A DNA stretch of 64,000 nt from UBA6244 sp963676875 (lineage in GTDB: Bacteria > Bacteroidota > Bacteroidia > Bacteroidales > F082): NCBI GenBank assembly GCA_963676875.1, contig OY781436.1, positions 1 through 64,000 on the forward strand, read 5' to 3'. The notes under the pieces are model-generated. The model worked only from the letters and a program-made list of their open reading frames with translations. It did no database searches and was not told the origin of the DNA. The translations under genes and the position numbers were made by a program. Below are positions 1 through 9,400 of the stretch, one piece after another; the stretch's first letter is position 1; each line of letters starts with the position of its first letter.

Positions 1-1548
1 AGCTCCGTCATTACTTTTGGTCGAACGCCCGACAGTACAATTTCGATACCGGCATGACGCAGGGTGATGAGCGCTCCTTTCAGGTTATACAATCCGGTAG
101 AATCGATAAACGGCACATGTCTCATCCTGATTATCAACACCTTTCCAAATCCACCCACAGATTTGATAATTTCTGAATATTCTTTCGCAGAAGCGAAAAA
201 CAGCGGACCGCTAATCTCGAAAACCGACAAACCTTCAGGCAAAGCATCATAATTGTCTATCACATCCTTGTCCACTTCTCTGATGAGAGAATCACCCCCC
301 AAATCCGACATGCGCTTCATAAACAATAATGCCGAAAGCACCACACCCACCTCGATGGCCACCGTTAAATCCACCAATACGGTCAGAAAAAAGGTACTCA
401 ACAACACAATCATATCGAATTTTGACCCTTTGAGATTAATGGACCAAAAGGAACGCCACTCGCTCATGTTATAAGCCACCACAATCAACACGCCGGCCAG
501 CACCGACATGGGGATCAGTTTGGCCCAACGTCCAAAAAATACCATGATGAGCAACAAAGTAACGGCGTGAACCATGCCGGCGATGGGCGTGCGGCCTCCA
601 TTTTTAACATTGGTTGCCGTGCGGGCGATGGCTCCCGTGGCCGGAATTCCTCCAAAAAACGGTGTCACCACGTTGGCTATACCCTGTGCAATCAATTCCG
701 TGTTGGATCTGTGATTGCCACTGATCATCCCATCGCTGACCACCGCCGACAGCAACGACTCCACCCCACCCAAAATGGCTATGGTGAGCGCCGGCTGGAT
801 ATACTTACCCAGGTGCATCAGTTGAATTTCAGGAAGTTCAAAACCAAAACTCATGGGGATATCTCCGAAAAACGATTCAATGCTTGAAACAGGAAATTGA
901 AAAGCTTGCACAAGCACTGTTCCGGCAATGATGGCAATAAATGATCCCGGAATCCTAGCCGTAAATCGTTTGGTAAACACCACGATCAGGATCGTAAATA
1001 TTGTGACGCCCAATGCATAAAAATTTACTGTTTCCATGTGGTGAGCAAAGGCTGTCCATTTTTCAATAAAATCAGAAGGTACCTTAGCCACATCAAGTCC
1101 CAGCGCATCCCGTATTTGCGTGGAAAAAATCACCAAGGCGATTCCACTGGTAAATCCAACCACCAGAGGACGAGGAAAAATACTTCAACAGCGACCCCAA
1201 CTTGAGCACGCCCAGCATTATCAGTATAAAACCGGCCATCACGGTTGAAATCATCAATCCGCCAAGACCGTATTGCTCCACAATACCATAAACTATCACG
1301 ATAAACGCTCCAGTTGGGCCACCTATCTGCACCCGACTTCCACCCAAAAACGAAATAATGAAACCCGCCACCACTGCTGTAATCAATCCCTTTTCAGGTG
1401 AAACGCCTGAAGCTACGGCAAAAGCAATGGCCAACGGTAGTGCAACAATGCCCACTACGATGCCCGACAGCACATCCCCTTGTATCTGTGTACGGGAAAT
1501 TCCCGTCTTAAGTAAACTAAAGAACTTGGGTTTAAAAACTGGTGTCAT
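1..1548 (-). pseudogene. SulP-family anion (sulfate/bicarbonate) transporter, frameshifted, 3' end beyond window
   Basis: The reverse strand encodes a SulP inner-membrane transporter. The N-terminal part (start ATG at 1548) has the family signature around 'GLITAVVAGFIISFLGGSRVQIGGP' (two stretches) and hydrophobic helices. After residues LLKYF the frame breaks in an A-run at 1176-1180 (plus strand): removing one base restores 'PRPLVVGFTSG' and an open frame running down to position 1. That downstream frame contains the rest of the membrane domain and the start of a cytoplasmic STAS domain, with the motif IDSTG near position 80. The gene continues past the left edge. It is either a recent pseudogene or an intact gene with one homopolymer sequencing error. 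Substrate cannot be told; sulfate or bicarbonate are the usual ones. Confidence 0.9.
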
Positions 1549-1724
1549 GAGATGTAATAAAGAATGTGCGAAATTAGACAGAAAAAGGAATCAACCAACA
1601 AAATACCGGAATAAAAACCAATCCGCCCTTTAGATTTTTAGTGCTGATTTACAATTATTTACCAAATGTAAATCACGACCGAGCCCCCGCTGTCCAACTC
1701 CGACCAACCCAAAGCATAATTTCT

Positions 1725-1732
1725 TAAATTTG
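1725..1732 (+). promoter_or_regulatory. -7 promoter element TAAATTTG
   Basis: The octamer matches the Bacteroidetes -7 consensus TAnnTTTG and lies 18 nt before ATG 1751. It includes the TTG at 1730 that could be mistaken for an earlier start codon of the lipoprotein gene, so it supports 1751 as the start. No clear -33 TTTG is seen. Confidence 0.6.
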
Positions 1733-1750
1733 CCAAACAAAAACACACCA

Positions 1751-2134
1751 ATGAATCGAACAATCGCTTTTCTGATTATTCTCCTAATCCCGATGATGAT
1801 GGGTTGTAAAGAACTTGTGGTAAAAATGGCTGACAGCGGGACTACGGTGCATCTCGCCGTGGACCAAATACTTAAAATCGAACTCCCGGGCAATGCGTCC
1901 ACCGGAAACAACTGGCGCAAAATAGTTTATACCGATTCGGTGATGGTAAAAATGGGCAAACAAAACTACGTCCTCAGCGATGAGCGGGATGGTTCGCCCG
2001 GTGTATATTACTTTCGTTTCAAAGGACTTAGTCCCGGAACAGGCAAAATTTATATGGAATATGGTTCCAAATTTGATTCTTCCAAAGAACCCTTGAAGGT
2101 TTTCGAACTTGAGGTGGTAGTGGTAGGAAGATAA
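1751..2134 (+). CDS. Chagasin-like (I42) protease-inhibitor lipoprotein
   Basis: 127 residues. An N-terminal hydrophobic stretch ends in a lipobox-like MMGC, so the mature protein probably is a lipoprotein anchored at Cys. The body resembles the chagasin/I42 cysteine-peptidase inhibitor fold: the loop LPGNASTGNNW corresponds to the family's NPTTG-x-W loop, and the segment FRFKGLSPGTGKIYMEY matches its C-terminal strand region. Chagasin proteins inhibit papain-family cysteine peptidases by inserting these loops in the active site; whether this one does is inferred. It is divergent from the SulP gene and followed by an octamer repeat array. The start is chosen because the promoter covers the upstream TTG. 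Confidence 0.65.
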   Translation: MNRTIAFLIILLIPMMMGCKELVVKMADSGTTVHLAVDQILKIELPGNASTGNNWRKIVYTDSVMVKMGKQNYVLSDERDGSPGVYYFRFKGLSPGTGKIYMEYGSKFDSSKEPLKVFELEVVVVGR

Positions 2135-2275
2135 ACATCAAGTTCACGGTTCTCGTCCCTGCAAGGTGAATAGGAACACGCAAAAAGCCCACCACAGAGA
2201 CACGAAGAACACAGAGAAAAGCAGTTAGCTTTTGGCTATTGGATCACCGACCACTCTTCACTTTTGACTTTTAAC

Positions 2276-2400
2276 TTGTCCCTTTTCCCTTGTCCCCTTG
2301 TCCCCTTGTCCCCTTGTCCCCTTGTCCCCTTGTCCCCTTGTCCCGTGTCCCTTGTTTCCTTGTCCCCTTGTCCCCTTGTCCCGTGTCCCTTGTTTCCTTG
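2276..2400 (+). repeat. Octamer tandem repeat, unit TTGTCCCC
   Basis: About 125 bp made of near-perfect copies of an 8-bp unit TTGTCCCC, interrupted twice by the variant block CCCGTGTCCCTTGTTTCC, which gives a higher-order repeat. It lies in the intergenic region upstream of the peptidase-VOC gene. Open frames through it on both strands are low-complexity artefacts. The rest of the interval 2135-2488 shows no gene. Confidence 0.9.
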
Positions 2401-2488
2401 GATCACGAGCCAAAACCTACAACACAGATAAACCATCTTGCAACCTTTATTTTCCATTAATCTGCCACGATTTTCCTATTTTAGCCCC

Positions 2489-4225
2489 ATGAAAAGACAC
2501 CTCTCCACAATTCTGGTTTTCCTTATTCTGGGCATCTCCACCCTATGGGCACAACCACTGAAGCAACGCCTCGACGCACTTTCAAAAACCTATGATTTCA
2601 CTTTTGAAAAACTTGAAACCAATTCCGACTTTAGTGAGAAATACTTGATATATTTCAAGCAACCGGTTGATTATCAAAGAGGAAGTGTAGATACGTTTAA
2701 TCAGCGCGTGTTTATCTCCCATCGAAGTTTCGACAAACCCGTGGTATTTATTACCGAAGGTTATGACGCCAATCCGGCTGTGAGAAAAGACTTTGAGTAC
2801 GAACTCACCCATTACCTCGATGCCAATCAGGTGTGTGTGGAACATCGGTATTTTAGCGAATCGAAACCCGACACCCTCGTCTGGAAGTTTCTGACCACAG
2901 AAAATGCCGCCACCGATCATCACCGGATAGCCCAATTAATTAAGGAAATTTATTCCGGAAAACTGGTAGCCACAGGTATCAGCAAAGGAGGTCAAACCAC
3001 CAATTTTTTCAAGTACTATTATCCCGAAGATGCCGACATCTGTGTGCCCTACGTAGCTCCTGTGGCTTTTTCATCTGAAGACAAACGGGTGTATCCTTTT
3101 CTGGCATCGGTGGGCGATTCCGTTTGCCGGAATACCATTTTTAACTATCAAATCAACATGTTAAAAAATAAGGAAGCGTATTTGCCTACCTTTATTGAAC
3201 TTGCTAAAAACAAACAACTGACCTACTCCATGGGCTACATAAAAGCATACGATCTGTTGGTTTTTGAGTACCCGTTCGCTTTTTGGCAATGGGGAACCAC
3301 CGATTGCAACAACATTCCGGATTCAACAGAAAAGGCCGATAAAATGATCTTCCATTTGGACAAAGTGGCCGGACTCGATTGGATTTCGGAACAAGGAATC
3401 GAAAAAATGCAACCTTTCTTCTACCAGGCCATGAGCGAAATTGGCATGTATGGATATGATATTGAACCCTTTAAACAATACACAAGCTACACTTCGGATG
3501 TGGTTTTCGACTTTACTCTTCCCAATGGAGAAACGGTGTTGTTTCACCCCGAATTCATGCAACGAGTTGATATGTACCTCCGTCATCATGCCCGAAACAT
3601 GATTTTCATTTATGGAGAATACGACCCCTGGTCGGCCACTGCCGTGGAATTGGGCGGGCAAACCAACGCCATCAAGGTGGTAAAAAAAGGAGGTAGTCAT
3701 AGAACACGAATTAACAACTTACCCGAAAATCAGCGCCAACAAATACTCGACAGCCTCAATGCCTGGCTGTTGCAACCTAACACTTACACAAATACTACTA
3801 TGGAACAGAAAAAAAAGGTCACCGGCATTGGAGGCATCTTCTTTAAAAGTCAAGACCCCAAAGCCCTAAACGATTGGTACAGTAAAAATCTGGGACTCGT
3901 CACCAACGAATACGGCTCCATGTTCGAATTCAGAAACAGCGACCAACCCGACAAAAAAGAATACTTGCAATGGAGCACTTTTAATGAAGAGACTACCTAT
4001 TTTCAGCCTTCCGAAAAGCAGTTTATGATCAACTACCGTGTTGAAAATCTGGAAGATTTGGTCAAAGAACTCAAGGAAAACGGCGTAACGGTACTCGACG
4101 AAATCGAAACCTACGAATACGGAAAATTTGTGCACATCATGGATCCCGAAGGCAACAAAATTGAACTCTGGGAACCGGTGGACAGCACATTTACCGAATC
4201 CTATGAAGGAGAAACCACCAAGTAA
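2489..4225 (+). CDS. Secreted S37-like serine peptidase fused to a glyoxalase/VOC domain
   Basis: 578 residues from ATG 2489, which is preceded by TATTTTAG (2477-2484), close to the -7 consensus. Residues 1-21 are a signal peptide ending near LWAQP. Residues about 25-430 resemble the S37 (PS-10, Streptomyces tripeptidyl aminopeptidase) alpha/beta-hydrolase family, with nucleophile motif GISKGG near residue 167, the segment YGEYDPWS and a late His in KGGSHR. From Met438 (codon at 3800) a complete VOC/glyoxalase-like domain follows, with FFKSQDPKALNDWY and a C-terminal GNKIELWEP. The junction is a short linker with no stop. VOC proteins of this kind are normally free cytoplasmic proteins, so a secreted fusion is odd and could reflect loss of a stop codon. 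The S37 assignment is moderately sure and the VOC assignment very sure. Confidence 0.8.
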   Translation: MKRHLSTILVFLILGISTLWAQPLKQRLDALSKTYDFTFEKLETNSDFSEKYLIYFKQPVDYQRGSVDTFNQRVFISHRSFDKPVVFITEGYDANPAVRKDFEYELTHYLDANQVCVEHRYFSESKPDTLVWKFLTTENAATDHHRIAQLIKEIYSGKLVATGISKGGQTTNFFKYYYPEDADICVPYVAPVAFSSEDKRVYPFLASVGDSVCRNTIFNYQINMLKNKEAYLPTFIELAKNKQLTYSMGYIKAYDLLVFEYPFAFWQWGTTDCNNIPDSTEKADKMIFHLDKVAGLDWISEQGIEKMQPFFYQAMSEIGMYGYDIEPFKQYTSYTSDVVFDFTLPNGETVLFHPEFMQRVDMYLRHHARNMIFIYGEYDPWSATAVELGGQTNAIKVVKKGGSHRTRINNLPENQRQQILDSLNAWLLQPNTYTNTTMEQKKKVTGIGGIFFKSQDPKALNDWYSKNLGLVTNEYGSMFEFRNSDQPDKKEYLQWSTFNEETTYFQPSEKQFMINYRVENLEDLVKELKENGVTVLDEIETYEYGKFVHIMDPEGNKIELWEPVDSTFTESYEGETTK

Positions 4226-4280
4226 TGACACACTGCCATGCACAACAAAAAAATCCTGTATTTTCGCAAAAACTAAACTT

Positions 4281-5048
4281 ATGACGCTCAAACTCATCTC
4301 CTGGAATGTAAATGGCATTCGCGCCATCGAAAAAAAAGGCTTCATCAACATGATAAAGCAACTGGATGCCGACGCCCTTTGCCTTCAGGAAACCAAAGCC
4401 CAGGACGATCAGGTGGCCGAGGTACTCAACCAAAACCCGCTACCTTTCTACTCCAACTCCGCAGATCGAAAAGGTTATTCGGGTACGGCCATCATCACCA
4501 AACAAACCCCATTGAAAGTGGAACGCGATATGGGCATCGAACACCACGATTTGGAAGGAAGAATACTTACCGCTGAATACGAACAGTTTTTTTTGGTAAA
4601 TGTATATGTACCCAACTCAGGCGCTGAACTCGCCCGTTTGGACTACCGTTCCACCTGGGATACCGACTTCATGGCCTACCTAAAAAATCTGGAAAAAACC
4701 AAACCCGTTATCCTCTGTGGCGACCTCAACGTGGCCCATCAACCCATCGACCTGGCCAACCCGAAATCCAACTACAACAAAACCGCCGGATACACTCAGG
4801 TAGAAATTGACGGGCTTACCAACTTACTCAACAACGGTTTTGTGGACACCTTCCGTCACCTCCACCCCACCGAAATTGCGTATAGCTGGTGGAGCTACCG
4901 CTTCAATGCCCGAGCCAACAACAAAGGCTGGAGAATCGACTATTTTCTGGTAAGCGAATCCATCAAAGACAAAGTGAAGGAAGCCTTTATCATGCCCGAA
5001 ATGACTGGTTCAGACCATTGTCCGGTGGGAATTGTATTGGAGATATAA
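4281..5048 (+). CDS. xth: Exodeoxyribonuclease III (AP endonuclease)
   Basis: 255 residues. Cytoplasmic DNA-repair enzyme of the exonuclease III/AP endonuclease family, which cleaves DNA 5' to abasic sites. Family motifs are present in order: ISWNVNGIRA at the N terminus, LCLQETKA (metal-binding Glu), VYVPNSG, CGDLNVAH (catalytic Asp/Asn), YSWWSYRFNARANNKGWRIDYF (two stretches) and the terminal SDHCPVG with the catalytic His. Full length for the family. The start ATG 4281 sits 15 nt after TATTTTCG, a near match to the -7 element; open sequence upstream of it overlaps the preceding gene and is not used. Separated by 55 bp from the peptidase-VOC gene. Confidence 0.95.
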   Translation: MTLKLISWNVNGIRAIEKKGFINMIKQLDADALCLQETKAQDDQVAEVLNQNPLPFYSNSADRKGYSGTAIITKQTPLKVERDMGIEHHDLEGRILTAEYEQFFLVNVYVPNSGAELARLDYRSTWDTDFMAYLKNLEKTKPVILCGDLNVAHQPIDLANPKSNYNKTAGYTQVEIDGLTNLLNNGFVDTFRHLHPTEIAYSWWSYRFNARANNKGWRIDYFLVSESIKDKVKEAFIMPEMTGSDHCPVGIVLEI

Positions 5049-5112
5049 TAGCTAAATTCAGTAATATCTCCCTAAACCGTTTCACAAACGTCAATTCTAT
5101 CCCTACTCCCGT

Positions 5113-5174
5113 CAGATTTATCCGTCGGATCAATCAATTCCCACCAGATTTATCCGACGGATAAATCAATTCCC
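5113..5174 (+). promoter_or_regulatory. Two 30-bp direct repeats containing a palindrome, candidate operator
   Basis: Copies at 5113-5142 and 5145-5174, repeating with a 32-bp period (about three helical turns). The second contains a 19-bp near-perfect palindrome ATTTATCCGACGGATAAAT (5148-5166); the first has the same core with one arm altered. The second copy ends 1 bp before the -7 element of the carAB leader, so a bound protein would cover the -33 region. The protein is unknown. A dispersed repeat family is an alternative reading. Confidence 0.5.
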
Positions 5175-5175
5175 C

Positions 5176-5183
5176 TATATTTG
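5176..5183 (+). promoter_or_regulatory. -7 promoter element TATATTTG for the carAB leader
   Basis: Exact match to TAnnTTTG, 23 nt before the leader ORF. Transcription would start near 5188-5190, giving a leader of about 130 nt ahead of carA. Confidence 0.7.
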
Positions 5184-5206
5184 CCCCCCGAACCAATTCA
5201 TCAACC

Positions 5207-5284
5207 ATGAACCATTCGGAAATTTTCCCCGGACATCCTCAAGACACCAACGATCTGGATCGACTTATTCATTATATACTTTAA
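5207..5284 (+). CDS. Putative 25-codon leader peptide of carAB
   Basis: A short ORF, ATG 5207 to TAA 5282-5284, between the promoter and the terminator. It resembles no protein I recognise. Its value may lie in its translation: the last codons (CTT ATT CAT TAT ATA CTT TAA) are U-rich in RNA, and its stop codon overlaps the 5' arm of the following terminator hairpin. A ribosome finishing this ORF would block hairpin formation. This is the arrangement known for the E. coli pyrBI leader, where low UTP makes polymerase pause in U-rich RNA and lets the ribosome catch up. Here this role is inferred from position only. Confidence 0.5.
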   Translation: MNHSEIFPGHPQDTNDLDRLIHYIL

Positions 5285-5308
5285 GACGGCATTGGCCGTC
5301 TTTTTTTT
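5283..5308 (+). terminator. Intrinsic terminator/attenuator upstream of carA
   Basis: Perfect 8-bp stem AAGACGGC (5283-5290) / GCCGTCTT (5295-5302) with loop ATTG, followed by an unbroken T-run to 5308. It lies only 11 bp before the carA start codon, so it would control read-through into carAB rather than end an upstream gene, since no other gene lies between it and the promoter at 5176. Confidence 0.85.
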
Positions 5309-5319
5309 GCCCAAACCGC

Positions 5320-6408
5320 ATGAAAGAAAATAACTATCGAAAAGCTACCCTCATCCTGGAGGATGGGTTGAAACTAACCGGCATGTCATTTGGTGCCGAA
5401 TGCCCCACCGCGGGTGAAATCGTGTTTAACACAGCCATGACAGGATATCCTGAAAGCCTCACCGACCCTTCTTACAAGGGTCAGATTCTGGTGCTCACCT
5501 ACCCTTCGGTGGGCAACTACGGCGTACCCGGAAAAGCTGTTGAAAACAACATGCATGAACATTTTGAGTCGGAACACATCCATGTAAATGCGCTCATCAT
5601 TTCCGATTACTCCGAAAAACACCACCACTGGAATGCATCCAAAAGTCTGGCCGAATGGCTTAAAGAAGAAAGTATTCCCGCCCTTTTTGGCATCGACACA
5701 CGGGCACTTACCCGACACATTCGTGAAAAGGGTGCCATGTTGGCGAAAATTGTTTTCGACCACGACATCCCTTTCAATGACCCAAACAAAGAGAATCTGG
5801 TGGACTTGGTAAGCGTGAAAGAAAAAAAGGTTTATGGAAATGGAAAAAATCGCATCCTATTGATTGACTGTGGAGTAAAAAACAATATTATCCGTTACCT
5901 CTTGCAATACGACACCACCGTTGTCCGCATTCCGTGGGACTACGACTACCTAAATGAAGACTACGATGGCTTGTTTATTTCCAATGGCCCCGGAAACCCC
6001 GAGCAGTGCGTTGCTACCATCCGACATCTGGAAAGCTCCATTCAGGACAGCCGCCCTATTTTTGGTATCTGTTTGGGACATCAACTGGTTTCATTGGCAG
6101 CAGGAGCCAAAACATACAAGCTCAAATACGGTCACCGAAGCCACAACCAACCTGTGCTAATGGCCGATACCAACAAGGCCTACCTCACCTCCCAAAATCA
6201 TGGTTATACCGTTGATGATGAATCACTTCCGAACGATTGGAAAATCTGGTTTACCAACCTCAACGATGGCAGCAACGAAGGTATCCGACACCAAAGCAAA
6301 CGCATTTTCACTACCCAGTTTCATCCTGAAGCCTCCAGTGGTCCTACCGATACAGCATTCCTTTTTGGCGAATTTATCAAAGACACAGAATCATGGAAAA
6401 AACCATAA
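5320..6408 (+). CDS. carA: Carbamoyl-phosphate synthase small subunit (glutaminase)
   Basis: 362 residues. The small subunit hydrolyses glutamine and passes ammonia to CarB for carbamoyl phosphate, the precursor of pyrimidines and arginine. The N-terminal CPSase small-chain domain begins with ATLILEDG and contains GEIVFNTAMTGYPESLTDPSY (two stretches). The C-terminal class I glutamine amidotransferase domain has the nucleophile motif GICLGHQ and the His/Glu motif TTQFHPEA. Length is normal. Its stop overlaps the carB start by 16 nt, implying translational coupling. Probably controlled by the leader/terminator immediately upstream. Confidence 0.97.
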   Translation: MKENNYRKATLILEDGLKLTGMSFGAECPTAGEIVFNTAMTGYPESLTDPSYKGQILVLTYPSVGNYGVPGKAVENNMHEHFESEHIHVNALIISDYSEKHHHWNASKSLAEWLKEESIPALFGIDTRALTRHIREKGAMLAKIVFDHDIPFNDPNKENLVDLVSVKEKKVYGNGKNRILLIDCGVKNNIIRYLLQYDTTVVRIPWDYDYLNEDYDGLFISNGPGNPEQCVATIRHLESSIQDSRPIFGICLGHQLVSLAAGAKTYKLKYGHRSHNQPVLMADTNKAYLTSQNHGYTVDDESLPNDWKIWFTNLNDGSNEGIRHQSKRIFTTQFHPEASSGPTDTAFLFGEFIKDTESWKKP

Positions 6409-9400
6409 AAAAAGTATTGCTCCTTGGTTCCGGAGCCCTAAAAATTGGAGAAGCAGGCGAATTCGATTACAGCGGAACCCAAGCCCTGAAAGCGTTGAAA
6501 GAGGAAGGCATCTACACCATTCTCATCAATCCCAACATTGCCACGGTACAAACTTCCGAGGGCATGGCCGACAAAATTTATTTTCTGCCCGTTACCCCCG
6601 ATTTTGTGGAGCGCATCATCGAAAAGGAAAAACCCGACGGACTGCTGCTGGCCTTTGGCGGGCAAACGGCCCTCAACTGTGGCATTGCGTTGCATAAATC
6701 CGGAGTAATTGAAAAATACGGGATACAAGTTTTGGGCACACCCGTCGAAGCCATCATCCAAACGGAAGACCGGGAGCAGTTTGCCAACAAATTGGGAGAA
6801 ATCAACGTAAAAACGCCCAAGTCCATCGCGGTAACCACCATGGAAGATGCCCTCACGGCTTCCGACACCATCGGGTTTCCCCTCATTGTCAGGGCAGCCT
6901 TCACTCTCGGGGGACAAGGCAGTGGCTTTTGCGACAACAGGGAGGAGCTGCTACAGTTGGCCAACAAAGCGTTTAGTTATTCGTCACAGATTTTGGTTGA
7001 AGAATCGCTGAAAGGGTGGAAAGAAGTGGAGTATGAAGTGGTTCGCGACCGTTTCGACAACTGCCTCACCATCTGCAACATGGAAAACTTCGACCCCCTG
7101 GGCATTCATACAGGAGAGAGCATTGTGGTGGCACCTTCGCAAACACTCTCCAACCGAGAATACCACAAACTTCGGCAGTTGAGCATAGAAATTGTGAAAG
7201 CGGTGGGCATCGTCGGCGAATGTAATGTACAGTATGCCCTCGATCCCAACTCCGAAGACTACCGTGTAATTGAAGTTAATGCCCGTCTGTCGCGTTCAAG
7301 CGCGCTGGCCTCCAAAGCCACGGGTTATCCTCTGGCCTTTGTGGCGGCAAAACTGGGGCTCGGCTATGGCCTTCATGAGTTGAAAAACAACATCACCAAA
7401 ACTACATCGGCCTTTTTTGAACCTGCGCTGGATTACATGGTAGTGAAGATTCCCCGTTGGGACCTAAGCAAATTTGTGGGCGTATCGCGCGAACTGGGCA
7501 GCTCCATGAAAAGTGTGGGCGAAGTGATGGCCATTGGCCGCAGCTTTGAAGAAGCCATCCAAAAGGGATTGCGCATGATAGGGATGGGCATGCATGGCTT
7601 TGCAGCCAACAAGGATTTAGCCTTACCAAATATGGCGGATGCCCTGCAAAACCCTACCGACACACGAATTTTCGCCATAGAACAGGCTTTTAGCAATGGC
7701 ATGTCGGTGGAAGAAGTGCACCAACTCACCAAAATCGACCGTTGGTTTTTGCACAAACTCCACAACATCATTGTATTGGAGAAGGAAATTCAGGAATTTG
7801 ACGAACCAATAAAACTTCCTGCCGGGCTAATCCTCGAAGCCAAACAAGCCGGATTTTCCGATTTTCAAATTGCACGTCTCTTGTACAGCAACCGAAAAAT
7901 AGGTCAGCAAGACGACGAAATCCTGGAAATACGAAACCGGCGCAAAATACTGGGGATACTTCCCTGCGTTAAGCAAATCGACACCCTGGCAGCCGAACAT
8001 CCCGCCCACACCAATTACCTCTACCTCACCTATCATGGAAAGGAACACGACATCGAATTTGAACACGATGGCAGATCGGTGATGGTGCTTGGCTCGGGTG
8101 CCTACCGTATTGGCAGCAGCGTGGAATTCGACTGGTCGGGAGTAAATGCCCTGCAAACGGTGCAAAAAATGGGATACCGATCTATCATGGTCAATTACAA
8201 TCCCGAAACCGTGAGCACCGACTACGACGTGTCCGACAGACTATATTTTGAAGAGCTTACATTGGAACGCATCCTTGATATCAGCGAACTGGAATTGCCC
8301 AAAGGACTGATTGTGAGCACCGGCGGACAAATACCCAACAACCTGGCCATGAGACTTTTTCATCAGAAAATTCCCATCCTGGGAACCAGTCCGTTGCACA
8401 TCGACCAAGCCGAAAACCGTTTTAAATTTTCGGAAATGCTGGATAAAATTGGCGTGGATCAACCCGAATGGAAAGAGCTCACATCATTGGAAGAAATTAC
8501 ACAATTCACTCAGGAAGTGGGTTTTCCGGTGCTGGTACGCCCCTCCTACGTTTTGTCGGGAGCTGCCATGAACATCGTTTCCAACCACGATGAGTTGGAG
8601 CATTTTCTGAATCTGGCCACACAAGTATCCAAGCAATATCCGGTGGTGGTTTCCCGCTTTATCACCGATGCCAAAGAAATTGAAATGGATGCCGTGGCCG
8701 ACGATGGGGAAATTATTGCCTATGCCATTTCGGAGCACATAGAGTTTGCCGGAGTTCATTCGGGCGATGCCACCATCATGTTCCCTCCACAAAAAGTGTA
8801 TGTGGAAACGCTGCGGCGAATCAAAAAAATCAGTCGCCAGATTGCCGAAGAATTACACATCAGCGGGCCTTTCAATATCCAGTTTTTGGCCAAGGACAAC
8901 GACATTAAAGTCATCGAGTGCAACCTGCGTGCCTCACGAAGTCTGCCCTTTGTAAGCAAGATTCTGAAAACCAACTTCATTGATATGGCCGTGCGGATTA
9001 TGTTGGGCGAAAAAGTGGAAAAACTGAATAAAAACCTTTTCGACATCGACCACATTGGGGTAAAAGCGTCCCAATTTTCCTTTTCCAGATTAAGCAAAGC
9101 CGACCCTGTGTTGGGTGTGGATATGGCTTCCACCGGCGAAGTGGGTTGCATTGGCGACGATTACTACGAAGCCATTTTAAAATCAATGCTGGCTGTGGGC
9201 TACCGGATTCCCAAGAAAAATATTCTGATTTCCTCCGGCCCCATGCGATCGAAAACAGAACTTATTCAAAGTGCCCATTTGCTTATTGCCAACAATTTCA
9301 AACTGTATACCACCAAGGGAACCCACGACTTTTTTAAAAAAAATGACATCAAATCCACCATGGTCAATTGGCCCGACATCGACAAAGCACCGAATGCGTA

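Noticed and set aside
2236..2492. Open frames on both strands through the TTGTCCCC array
   Set aside because: They consist of repeated octamers only; their translations are low-complexity and have no start or family support.
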